A stretch of 44,056 bases of DNA from Bacillus sp. ISL-55. GTDB taxonomy: Bacteria > Bacillota > Bacilli > Bacillales > Cytobacillaceae. Positions 23,212 through 32,343 of the stretch are shown one piece after another; position 1 is the first letter of the stretch; the number at the start of each line of letters is the position of its first letter. Location of the stretch: assembly GCF_018613155.1 (NCBI RefSeq), contig NZ_JAGGQU010000019.1:1-44056 (forward strand), written 5' to 3'. The notes beneath the pieces are model-generated. The model saw only the letters and a list, made by a program, of their open reading frames with translations, made no database searches and was not told the DNA's origin. Made by a program: the position numbers and the translations under genes.

Positions 23212-26200
23212 ATGGAAAGATACCGCTTTGATGATAATCAATATCTTGTAATCGAGGAATTTGACCAGGCAAAAACATTCTCAAGCTTCCTTCCTGGTCT
23301 GGCAGGTTTATACGGAATACCAATCTGGGCGTTCTACGTCAACAGAGGGCAGGGAATCGTCAGCTTTGGTGTGCAGGATAAAAATCATGCTATAACTGAA
23401 TTTTTCCCTGCAAACCAGGCATATCAGCGAGTAGGGACCAATGGTTTCCGCACATTTATCAAGCTGAATGGAAGTACCGTTTTCGAGCCATTCTCTTCAT
23501 ACGGCAGCAAAAAAGACCGAAAGAGAACGATGTCTATAAAAGAAAATGAAATGAAGCTGGAAGAAATCAACCATCAATATGGCGTGAAAACAGTAGTAAC
23601 GTATTTCACGCTTCCGAATGAGAACTTTGGAGCTCTTGCGAGAAAGGTGGAGGTCGAGAATCTTTCTGATGGTCCGCTTGAACTTGAGGTCATTGATGGG
23701 CTTCCTGCAATCATCCCGTTCGGAATTGATGATGCTGCCTATAAAGCAGTGGGAAATACACTAAAAAGCTGGATGGATGTATTCAACCTTGAAAATGGCA
23801 TTCCGTACTACCGAGTCCGGTCATCAACGAATGATTCGGCGGAAGTTGAAGAGGTGACAAAGGGACATTTTTATTTAAGCTTTGATGATGAAGGCCAACT
23901 GATTAAACCAATTGTGGACGCGGATTTGATTTTTGGTTCGAACAGTTCGCTGTCTTATCCTGATGAGTTTGAGAAATTATCTGTTAAAGAGGTATCAGCA
24001 GCTGAGCCGGTAACCTCCAATAAAGTTCCTTGCGGTTTCTCTGGTTTGGGCAGAGTGCTTGAGCAAGGTGGGAAATTGAGCTTCCATACATTGATCGGAC
24101 ATGTGAAGGACATTGAGATCATCAATGAAAAAGCAGCTGACATTAGAGCTGCCGGATATATGGAAAGAAAATACGAAGAAGCGCAGAGTCTGGTTACGGA
24201 GATTACGAGGGATGTTGAAACAAAGACAGCGTCCCCTCTATTTGATGCCTATGTAAACCAAAGCTACCTTGACAATGTGCTGCGCGGCGGTTTTCCAATT
24301 GAAGTGGAAACGGATGATTCTGCCTTTACTTATTATGTTTTTTCCCGTAAACACGGAGATCTGGAGCGGGATTATAACTTTTTCTCGCTTGCGCCTGAAT
24401 ACTTCTCTCAGGGGAACGGCAACTTCCGTGATGTGAACCAGAACCGCAGGAATGATGTGTTTTTCCATCCTGAGACGGGTGACTATAATATCAAGCTGTT
24501 CATGAGCCTGATCCAGGCGGATGGCTATAACCCGCTCGTCGTAAAAGGAGCAAGCTTTGAACTAAGTGATCAGTCTGATTGGGGATGGCTGGATGAACTG
24601 GTTCCAGTCCAAAAGGATGCAGATTTCATTAAAAAGAAGCTGAGCGGAACCTATACACCAGGCGATTTGCTTCAAACGATTTCTGACAGCGATATTCAGC
24701 TTGCATCTTCACTTCCGGATTTCCTGAAAAAAGTTCTTTCAAGGAGCTCCCAGAACATTGAAGCGGAGTTTGGAGAAGGGTACTGGATGGACCACTGGAC
24801 GTACAATCTCGACCTGGTTGAAAACTATTTGAAGGTTTATCCGGAAAATAAAGCGCAGCTATTGTTCGATGATTATGGCTACAAATATTTCCACAGTCCG
24901 GTATTTGTGAATCCGCGTTCTGAAAAATATGTACTGGCTAATGGTAAGGTCCGCCAATACGATGCCATCAATGAATTTGGACATCAGAAAGAGTCGAATT
25001 GGGTGAGGAGACCTGACGGTGAGTTCTTTACATCCAATCTTTACAGCAAATTGTTCTCGCTAGCATTGCTGAAATTTTCTACATTGGACCCTTATGGAAT
25101 GGGTGTGGAAATGGAAGCGAATAAGCCAGGCTGGAATGACTCGATGAATGGCCTGCCAGGAATTTTCGGTTCAGCCATGAGTGAGACATTAGAGCTGAAA
25201 CGCCTGCTTGAATTTGTCATTGCTTCTGGTGAGGCTGGTGACTTGGAGATTACACTTCCTGCAGAAGTGGTCGAACTGGCTGAGACAGTTGTAGAATTCC
25301 TGAATCAATTTGAAAATGGCGAACTCGATGATTACAGCTACTGGAATCAAACAGCGGCTGCCCGTGAAAAATATCGCGAATCAGTGAAAAACGGCTTCGA
25401 AGGTACGGAAAAGAATATTGAGTTACAAAAGCTTACTTCTTATGCAAAGCAAATGCTTCTTAAAACAAAAGCAGGAATAGACAAAGCGACAGATCTTGGA
25501 AATGGACTCATCCCAACTTATTTCTCCTACGAAGCAGTTGACTGGGAAAAGATTGTCGATGACAACGGAAATGAAATCCTGAATAAAAAAGGCTTGCCGT
25601 TAGTTCAGGTCAATAGCTTTGAGGTGTCTGTTCTTCCGCATTTCCTTGAAGGTCCTGCAAGGGCATTGAAGACTGCGGATCTTCAAACAGCCTTGTCGAC
25701 ATATCAACATGTTAGAAACTCTGAAATTTACGACAGCAAGCTGAAAATGTACAAAACTTCCGGTTCTCTTGAAGACCAAACATTTGATATCGGCCGGGCG
25801 AGAGCATTCACCCCGGGATGGCTTGAGCGCGAATCCATCTTCATGCATATGGAATTCAAGTATCTGCTCAGTGTCTTGAAGTCCGGATTGTATGATGAGT
25901 TCTATGAAGATATCAACTATGCGATGCCGCCATTCATGGATGCAGAAGTGTATGGAAGAAGTGTTCTCGAGAACTCATCCTTTATCGCTAGCAGCGTGAA
26001 CCCTGATTCCAGCCTCCATGGACAAGGTTTTGTCGCGAGGCTGAGTGGAACAACCGCAGAATTCTTAAGTATCTGGCAAATGATGATGATGGGGAAAAAG
26101 CTTTTTGACGTAAACGAAGAAGGTTTGACGCTGAAGCTTGAGCCGATCCTTCCTTCATGGCTTTTTGATTCAGAGGGCAAGGTGCAATTTACAATGTTGG

Positions 26201-26391
26201 GCAAGACTCAGGTAACCTATCACAATCCATCTAGGAGAAATACTTTCGGTGCAGAAGGTGCAAAGACAGTAAAGTATGTACTCCATATGAATGGAGAAGA
26301 GGTAGAGGTTCATGGCGACCAGCTGCAAGAATCCTATGCACAAGCTGTTAGGGAAGGAAAAGTTTCAAAGATAGATGTTTACCTAGATTAA
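23212..26391 (+). CDS. Large beta-glucan phosphorylase-like protein (GH94/GH161 type)
   Basis: This 1059-aa cytoplasmic protein resembles the GH94 clan of inverting phosphorylases. The best marker is PGWNDSMNGLPG, with Asp643 in the position of the GH94 catalytic Asp. Other segments are the N-terminal beta-sandwich region (residues 1-300), the (alpha/alpha)6 core with HGDLERDYNFF and FRDVNQNRRNDVFF near residues 383-425, and a C-terminal HGQGFVARLSGTTAEF segment. At this length it is longer than GH94 disaccharide phosphorylases and closer to GH161, known to phosphorolyse beta-1,3-glucan oligosaccharides. I infer glucose-1-phosphate release from imported laminarin oligosaccharides. It is 26 nt after the GH1 gene. 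Automated annotation may call it cellobiose phosphorylase. Confidence 0.75.
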   Translation: MERYRFDDNQYLVIEEFDQAKTFSSFLPGLAGLYGIPIWAFYVNRGQGIVSFGVQDKNHAITEFFPANQAYQRVGTNGFRTFIKLNGSTVFEPFSSYGSKKDRKRTMSIKENEMKLEEINHQYGVKTVVTYFTLPNENFGALARKVEVENLSDGPLELEVIDGLPAIIPFGIDDAAYKAVGNTLKSWMDVFNLENGIPYYRVRSSTNDSAEVEEVTKGHFYLSFDDEGQLIKPIVDADLIFGSNSSLSYPDEFEKLSVKEVSAAEPVTSNKVPCGFSGLGRVLEQGGKLSFHTLIGHVKDIEIINEKAADIRAAGYMERKYEEAQSLVTEITRDVETKTASPLFDAYVNQSYLDNVLRGGFPIEVETDDSAFTYYVFSRKHGDLERDYNFFSLAPEYFSQGNGNFRDVNQNRRNDVFFHPETGDYNIKLFMSLIQADGYNPLVVKGASFELSDQSDWGWLDELVPVQKDADFIKKKLSGTYTPGDLLQTISDSDIQLASSLPDFLKKVLSRSSQNIEAEFGEGYWMDHWTYNLDLVENYLKVYPENKAQLLFDDYGYKYFHSPVFVNPRSEKYVLANGKVRQYDAINEFGHQKESNWVRRPDGEFFTSNLYSKLFSLALLKFSTLDPYGMGVEMEANKPGWNDSMNGLPGIFGSAMSETLELKRLLEFVIASGEAGDLEITLPAEVVELAETVVEFLNQFENGELDDYSYWNQTAAAREKYRESVKNGFEGTEKNIELQKLTSYAKQMLLKTKAGIDKATDLGNGLIPTYFSYEAVDWEKIVDDNGNEILNKKGLPLVQVNSFEVSVLPHFLEGPARALKTADLQTALSTYQHVRNSEIYDSKLKMYKTSGSLEDQTFDIGRARAFTPGWLERESIFMHMEFKYLLSVLKSGLYDEFYEDINYAMPPFMDAEVYGRSVLENSSFIASSVNPDSSLHGQGFVARLSGTTAEFLSIWQMMMMGKKLFDVNEEGLTLKLEPILPSWLFDSEGKVQFTMLGKTQVTYHNPSRRNTFGAEGAKTVKYVLHMNGEEVEVHGDQLQESYAQAVREGKVSKIDVYLD

Positions 26392-26409
26392 TAGATGAGG
26401 TGCTGACAG

Positions 26410-27744
26410 ATGGAATTAAAAATCATTCAGAGTGCTAAGAATACCGGAGAACGTTTTGCTGACAAGGGCAATCTTTCTTTTACAGATGAGACAGGCCAAG
26501 ATCTTGTGATGAAGCTTGATCCAGAAAAGAAATATCAAACCTTCATGGGATTTGGCGGAGCTTTTACAGAGGCAGCTGCTTACACGCTGGCGCAAATTCC
26601 TGAGGAAGAACGCGCAAAAATAATCGACAGCTATTTTAACCAGGAGACAGGTCTTGGTTACAGCCTTGGCAGGACCCATATCCATAGCTGCGATTTTGCC
26701 CTGGAGAATTACACTTATGTCGAAGAAAATGACGTTGAGTTAAAGACTTTTTCAATTGAACGGGAACAGAAATACGTATTGCCGCTAATTAAGGACGCTA
26801 TGAAGGCGAGGGGAGAAGAATTGACGATTCTTTCTTCTCCCTGGAGCCCTCCAGCCTGGATGAAGACGAATAATGAAATGAACAATGGCGGAAAGCTGAA
26901 GTCAGAATTTAATGATACATGGGCTTTGTATTACACGAAATACATCAAGGCAATGGAATCAGAAGGAATTCCAATCTGGGGAATCACTGTCCAGAATGAG
27001 CCGGAAGCAACACAGGTCTGGGATTCCTGCAGATATACAGCAGAAGAAGAACGTGACTTTGTGAAAAATCATTTGGGTCCAGTCATGGAGCAGGAAGGTC
27101 TGGGTGATAAGGAAATCATCATCTGGGACCACAACCGGGATATTGCCTATGAAAGGGCAAAAACGATTTTATCAGATTCGGAGGCTGCAAAATATATTTG
27201 GGGCACAGGGCTCCACTGGTATGTATCAGAAGAATTCGAGAATCTGAGCAAGATTCATGAAGATTTCCCTGATAAGCATCTGATTTTTACCGAAGGCTGC
27301 ATTGAAGGCGGAGTACAGCTAGGCGCATGGCATACGGGAGAACGTTACGCAAGAAACATCATGGGTGATATCAACAACTGGCTTGAAGGCTGGATTGACT
27401 GGAATATCGTCCTGAACGAACAGGGCGGGCCGAACCATGTAGGCAATTATTGCGACGCACCGGTCATCGTCGATACTAAAACTGGAGAGGTTCACTATAA
27501 CAGCTCGTTTTACTATATTGGACACTTCAGCAAATACATTAAGCCGAACGCAGTTAGAATTGGACATGAACTAAACCATGAATCTTTAAAAGCAGTATCA
27601 TTCAAAAACGAAGATGGCTCGATTGTTGCTGTTGTCATGAATGATGCAGACACTACAGAGTCATTCACACTATCGGTCGGAGGCAAAACTGCCAAAGCCG
27701 AGCTGCCTGATCATTCGATTACAACATTCCTTATAGAAAGTTAA
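26410..27744 (+). CDS. GH30 glycosidase (glucosylceramidase-like; possible beta-1,6-glucanase)
   Basis: This 444-aa protein has the GH30 fold: a (beta/alpha)8 barrel with acid/base Glu197 (VQNEPEA) and nucleophile Glu295 (FTEGC), plus a C-terminal beta-domain. There is no signal peptide, so it is cytoplasmic. Bacterial GH30 enzymes with this layout include beta-glucosidases and beta-1,6-glucanases. Next to beta-1,3-glucan enzymes, removing beta-1,6-linked glucose branches of laminarin is the likely role. This is inference from context. The gap to the preceding gene is only 18 nt. Confidence 0.85.
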   Translation: MELKIIQSAKNTGERFADKGNLSFTDETGQDLVMKLDPEKKYQTFMGFGGAFTEAAAYTLAQIPEEERAKIIDSYFNQETGLGYSLGRTHIHSCDFALENYTYVEENDVELKTFSIEREQKYVLPLIKDAMKARGEELTILSSPWSPPAWMKTNNEMNNGGKLKSEFNDTWALYYTKYIKAMESEGIPIWGITVQNEPEATQVWDSCRYTAEEERDFVKNHLGPVMEQEGLGDKEIIIWDHNRDIAYERAKTILSDSEAAKYIWGTGLHWYVSEEFENLSKIHEDFPDKHLIFTEGCIEGGVQLGAWHTGERYARNIMGDINNWLEGWIDWNIVLNEQGGPNHVGNYCDAPVIVDTKTGEVHYNSSFYYIGHFSKYIKPNAVRIGHELNHESLKAVSFKNEDGSIVAVVMNDADTTESFTLSVGGKTAKAELPDHSITTFLIES

Positions 27745-27750
27745 GATCTG

Positions 27751-27815
27751 CCACCTCCTTGTCATGACAAAATGTACTTTACGCTATGTGATGAATATGA
27801 AAAGGAGGTGGTTTT
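27751..27815 (+). terminator. Terminator after the intracellular enzyme genes
   Basis: CCACCTCCTT pairs perfectly with AAGGAGGTGG (10 bp) across a ~41-nt loop, followed by TTTTATTTT. The 3' arm looks like a ribosome binding site. It lies ~50 nt before the secreted GH16 gene, so partial read-through is possible. Confidence 0.65.
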
Positions 27816-27863
27816 ATTTTAGAAGTCTTTTAACACTTGTAAAATAATGAAGGAGGAATTGGT

Positions 27864-30800
27864 ATGAAGAAGACCTTGGCTCTTTTGTTGAGTGCCATGA
27901 TGATTTTGCCTGCAGCCAGTATCGCAGCTCCTAAAGATAAGCTGGGAAATGAAGACCTGAAAAACAAACAGAACAAATCCGAGTGGTCCCTGGTCTGGTC
28001 AGATGAGTTCAGTGGCCCGGAAATCGACCGCAGCAAATGGACCTATGATATCGGGAACTGGATCGTGGACGAGGATGGAAATGGAATAACTCCTGGCTGG
28101 GGGAACAATGAGAAAGAGTATTATACGGATTCAAATGAAAACGCTTTTATTGACGATGGCAAGCTAGTCATAAAAGCAAAAAAAGAGCAGGTTACGGATC
28201 AATTTGGAACGTATGATTATACTTCAGCCAAGCTGAAAACAAAAGGCCTGTTCAGCAAAAAATACGGCCGATATGAAATCAAAGCAAAGCTTCCGGTTGG
28301 TAAGGGACTTTGGCCGGCAATCTGGATGCTTCCTGAGGAAGATAAATATGGTACATGGGCAGCCTCGGGTGAGATTGATATTATGGAGTCATGGGGCAGC
28401 AGGCCGCATACGGTGGCAGGAACAATTCACTATGGCGAAGGCTGGCCAAATAACAAGTATACAGGCAAGGAATTCGAACTTCCTGAAAACAGAGGGATCG
28501 ACAAGTGGCATACATATGCGCTTGAGTGGGAACCAGGAGAATTGCGCTGGTATGTAGATGGAGAACTTTATCAAACTCAGAACAAATGGTATTCAAAAGG
28601 AAAGGATAACGCAGCAAACTTTTCATACCCTGCACCTTTTGACCAGGAATTCTATTTAGTTATGAACCTCGCAGTTGGCGGATGGTTTGACGGGGAACCT
28701 GATGAGAAGACGAAATTCCCAAGCCAGATGGAAGTCGACTATGTCAGGGTTTACGATCTGAAAAAACGCGATTACCGCGAACCGGTTGAACCGCCGGCAG
28801 AGCCTGTGGAATTGCCTGCAGGAGCTAAGCAACCGCTGGAAGATGGGAATCTGATTTATGACCAGAATTATGAAGAGCCGATTACCTTTGTGGATCAGCC
28901 TGGTGTAGAACTAAATCCTGTGTATTGGAACTTTGTGAAGTTACCAGAGTTTGGTGGTGATGGCGCGTTTTCATTAGATAATCTTAATGAGCAACATTTT
29001 GCAAAGATCGATATTGCTAATCCTGGAACCCAGCTGTATTCCTTGCAAATGATACAGAACCTTTCTCTTGGCAATGGCGGAAAATACAAAGTCAGCTTTG
29101 ACGCCAAGTCGAATGCTGCCAGAAACATAATGGTAAAAGTCGGTGCGGGCAGTGAAAGAGGATGGGCAAAGTATTCAAATGAGGAGTCCTTCCAGCTTTC
29201 TGATGAATTGCAAACCTATGAATTCACTTTTGATATGCTGAATGATACGGATATTGCAGCCCGACTTGAATTTAATCTTGGCGGGAACGGAACAAATCCA
29301 GTTTGGATTGGCAATGTAAGAGTCGAGGATATCACTGGCGAAGCTGTAGACGAAGATGCGCCTAAACAGCCGCTGCCAAATGGGAACCATGTTTATAATG
29401 GAACATTCGATCAAGGTGGCATGGATCGGATGATGTTCTGGAATTTCTCAGTTAAAGATGCAGCTGCAACGGCATCTGTCTCTGAAAACACACGAGAACT
29501 GCTTGTGGCAATTGAAAATGGCGGCAGTCATCCTGAAGCAGTCCAGCTTGACCAACAAGGGATGAACCTGGTTGCGGGAAATGATTATAAGCTTAGCTTT
29601 AAAGCAAGAGCAGACGAACCAAGAACGATTCAAGCTGCCCTGTTGAATAAATCAGGCACAACTGATTACTCTGGCATTAACATAATTGAGCTCACTTCCA
29701 ATATGGAAGAGCATACATTTGAATTTACAATGCCAGAGGATGCTTCTGATCAAGAAGCGCAACTTGTCTTTAACTTTGGCGGCGGAGATGGCGATGTCTA
29801 TTTGGATGATGTAGTTCTGCTGAAGACCTCGAACATCCCTGATTATGGGAACATTGACTTGTATCCGCTGAAAAATGGTGATTTTGCGGATGGTATTGAT
29901 CCATGGACGAATTACATCCACTTTGATGCTCAAGCCGGTATCTCAGTGGAAAATGGCGAAGCAAAAGTGGCAATCGACAGTGAAGGCAATGAACCATGGA
30001 GTGTCCTTTTGGAACAAGGAAACTTAAGCCTTGCTCAAGGAGTCGTATATGAGCTTAGCTTTGCCGCTCGTTCTACAGTGGAAAGAAAGGCTGAAGTTAC
30101 GGTTGAAAACGCTGCTTACACCAGATTCATAAGTGAGTCCATAACAATTAGTGACGAAATGCAGCAATTCACGTATGAGTTCACAATGCCTGCCGATGAA
30201 ATCGTATCCTTGAAGATGCTGCTTGGCAAGACTGCTTTGTCACCAATCGGCCAACATGATGTATTCATTGATAATGTGGTTTTGAAGGTTAAGGACGCAC
30301 CGAACGAGCAGGTCCCAGAGCCCGTTTCCACTCCTGGAATTGATAATGGAAACTTTTTAGATGGAACAAAAAGTTGGACCGCATGGTGGGGCGACCAGTG
30401 GAGCGGTAATGCTGAAGGTACAATGGATGTTGAAAACGAAGAACTGAAGGTTGCGATTTCACAGGTTGGCGGTGCATCGTATTCTCCTCAGGTCTTTCAG
30501 AAGGACTTGCTTTTTGAAAATGGCAGCAGCTATACAGTAACTTTTGAGGCAAGAGCTGACGTGCCAAGGAAAATGAATGTCAATATAGGGAAAGAGCTTT
30601 CATATGATCCCTGGTTCATTGGTTATGTGCCAACGAGAACAATTGATTTAACTACAGAAATGAAAACATACACATTCACTTTTGCCATGACTGAAGAAAC
30701 CTTTAACGATGGCAAAATCGTTTTCGAGCTCGGCAATATTTTAGAAGGCAATGCAGCAACAAATGTTTATCTCGACAATGTAAGCATCATAAAAAATTAA
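27864..30800 (+). CDS. Secreted multidomain GH16 endo-beta-1,3-glucanase
   Basis: This 978-aa extracellular enzyme has a signal peptide (MKKTLALLLSAMMILPAA, cleavage near residue 22). A GH16 domain spans ~41-298, with GEIDIMES placing nucleophile Glu170, Asp172 and acid/base Glu175. A Pro/Glu linker (~303-320) follows. Four CBM4/9-like beta-sandwich modules then begin near residues 324, 502, 668 and 826, each opening with an (N/D)GN or NGDF motif and containing YxLSFxAR/YTVTFEARAD strands. No SLH or LPXTG anchor is visible. It probably binds insoluble or long beta-1,3-glucan and cuts it for the importer. The ribosome binding site is GAAGGAGG. It ends the locus. Confidence 0.93.
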   Translation: MKKTLALLLSAMMILPAASIAAPKDKLGNEDLKNKQNKSEWSLVWSDEFSGPEIDRSKWTYDIGNWIVDEDGNGITPGWGNNEKEYYTDSNENAFIDDGKLVIKAKKEQVTDQFGTYDYTSAKLKTKGLFSKKYGRYEIKAKLPVGKGLWPAIWMLPEEDKYGTWAASGEIDIMESWGSRPHTVAGTIHYGEGWPNNKYTGKEFELPENRGIDKWHTYALEWEPGELRWYVDGELYQTQNKWYSKGKDNAANFSYPAPFDQEFYLVMNLAVGGWFDGEPDEKTKFPSQMEVDYVRVYDLKKRDYREPVEPPAEPVELPAGAKQPLEDGNLIYDQNYEEPITFVDQPGVELNPVYWNFVKLPEFGGDGAFSLDNLNEQHFAKIDIANPGTQLYSLQMIQNLSLGNGGKYKVSFDAKSNAARNIMVKVGAGSERGWAKYSNEESFQLSDELQTYEFTFDMLNDTDIAARLEFNLGGNGTNPVWIGNVRVEDITGEAVDEDAPKQPLPNGNHVYNGTFDQGGMDRMMFWNFSVKDAAATASVSENTRELLVAIENGGSHPEAVQLDQQGMNLVAGNDYKLSFKARADEPRTIQAALLNKSGTTDYSGINIIELTSNMEEHTFEFTMPEDASDQEAQLVFNFGGGDGDVYLDDVVLLKTSNIPDYGNIDLYPLKNGDFADGIDPWTNYIHFDAQAGISVENGEAKVAIDSEGNEPWSVLLEQGNLSLAQGVVYELSFAARSTVERKAEVTVENAAYTRFISESITISDEMQQFTYEFTMPADEIVSLKMLLGKTALSPIGQHDVFIDNVVLKVKDAPNEQVPEPVSTPGIDNGNFLDGTKSWTAWWGDQWSGNAEGTMDVENEELKVAISQVGGASYSPQVFQKDLLFENGSSYTVTFEARADVPRKMNVNIGKELSYDPWFIGYVPTRTIDLTTEMKTYTFTFAMTEETFNDGKIVFELGNILEGNAATNVYLDNVSIIKN

Positions 30801-30808
30801 GTTCTTTA

Positions 30809-30845
30809 GGGGGCAGAACAGCAATTCCATTCTGCCTCTTTTTCT
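30809..30845 (+). terminator. Terminator after the secreted glucanase gene
   Basis: GGCAGAA / TTCTGCC, extendable by a G-U and a G-C pair, with an 11-nt loop and CTCTTTTTC after it. Confidence 0.75.
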
Positions 30846-30943
30846 TCCATTTCAGAAAATAAGTTTTAACTTGCCGTTGAATATGACAAGGCCAGCGTAA
30901 TACTGACCATCATAGTGAATTTTTTAAAGGTGGAAAATGCAAG

Positions 30944-32314
30944 ATGACTATACAAAAAAACAACAGTCTGCCTAAACAGATTGGATTATTAGCACTTACC
31001 TGGCCGATTTTTATAGAATTATTTTTGCATATGTTAATGGGCAGCACGGATACTTTTATGCTGTCCCATATTTCGGATGAGGCCGTTGCGGCTGTAGGGG
31101 TGGCTAATCAGCTCGTATTTTTCATGATCCTCGTATTTGGTTTCGTTGCCACAGGGACGGCCGTGTTAGTCTCACAAAACCTTGGGGCGGGACTTCAAGT
31201 GGATGCGAGGAAGATATCGGGTCTTTCGCTATCTCTCAATCTAGTATTCGGAGTATTAGTCAGTGTCATTGTTGTCGGCTTCAATGATTTATTTTTACAA
31301 ATGTTCAATCTCACTCCGGAAATACACCGACTGGCCCAACAGTATTTGACCATAGTTGGCGGAACACTTTTTACCCAGGCGCTCCTTGTTACTGCGTCGG
31401 CCATACTGCGGGCAAATGGGTTAACGAAAGAGGCAATGTTCATTTCAATTATAATGAATGTTATTCACCTTGTCGGGAACAGCCTATTTATATATGGACT
31501 ATTCGGCGTCCCGGAAATGGGCGTTCAGGGTGTAGCGATCTCGACAGCCATCTCTCGTGCCATCGCCGTCATACTCATATTCCGCTTGCTATACCGCAGG
31601 CTTCCTATGAAAATTGCAGTAGAAGATTATTTGAACTTCAATAAATCTTTTATAAAAAAGATCCTGAAAATAGGTGTACCATCTGCTGGAGAGAATGTTG
31701 TCTATAACACCAGCCAGATGGCCATTACCGTCATAATTGGTTTGCTGGGGGCTATGGCACTGACAACAAGGGTATACACCTTTAACATCATGTCATTCAT
31801 GATGCTTTTCGGGATCGCAATTGGGCAGGGTACGCAAATTCTGATTGGATACAAAGTAGGGGCGAGAGAGTTTGATAAAGCCTATCACCAGCTATTAAAA
31901 AGCCTGAAACTAAGTATCATCATCACGATGGCGATCACCGTGGTAATCGTTGCAATCAGAGAACCTATACTTGGGGTCTTTACCGATAATAAGGAAATCA
32001 TCAGGGAAGGGAGCAAGGTCCTGCTCCTGTGCTTGATCCTTGAACCAGGCCGAACCTTCAACATTGTTGTCATCAGTTCACTACGGGCAGCCGGAGATGC
32101 CGTATTCCCGGTGAAAATGGCATTTGTCTCGATGTGGGGAATCAGCGTTCCACTCTCCTATTTCTTAGGGATTCATATGGGTTTTGGCCTCTCTGGTATT
32201 TGGATAGCGTTTATCATTGATGAATGGTTCAGAGGAATCATCATGTATATCAGATGGAGAAGCCGTGTCTGGGAGAAGAAGGTCCTGGTTGAAGAAAGGG
32301 TACAAACAGCATGA
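30944..32314 (+). CDS. MATE-family multidrug efflux transporter
   Basis: This 456-aa inner-membrane protein has 12 hydrophobic segments in two homologous halves. MATE features include GSTDTFMLSHISDEAVAAVG near residue 29 and GQGTQILIGYKVGA near residue 293. MATE proteins export cationic drugs or secondary metabolites using a sodium or proton gradient; the substrate here is unknown. The ribosome binding site is AAAGGTGG. Two aldo/keto reductase genes follow at 29 and 34 nt, so they form an operon. Confidence 0.92.
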   Translation: MTIQKNNSLPKQIGLLALTWPIFIELFLHMLMGSTDTFMLSHISDEAVAAVGVANQLVFFMILVFGFVATGTAVLVSQNLGAGLQVDARKISGLSLSLNLVFGVLVSVIVVGFNDLFLQMFNLTPEIHRLAQQYLTIVGGTLFTQALLVTASAILRANGLTKEAMFISIIMNVIHLVGNSLFIYGLFGVPEMGVQGVAISTAISRAIAVILIFRLLYRRLPMKIAVEDYLNFNKSFIKKILKIGVPSAGENVVYNTSQMAITVIIGLLGAMALTTRVYTFNIMSFMMLFGIAIGQGTQILIGYKVGAREFDKAYHQLLKSLKLSIIITMAITVVIVAIREPILGVFTDNKEIIREGSKVLLLCLILEPGRTFNIVVISSLRAAGDAVFPVKMAFVSMWGISVPLSYFLGIHMGFGLSGIWIAFIIDEWFRGIIMYIRWRSRVWEKKVLVEERVQTA

Positions 32315-32343
32315 TCGTTGATTTTTGAGAGGAGGGCAAGAAG

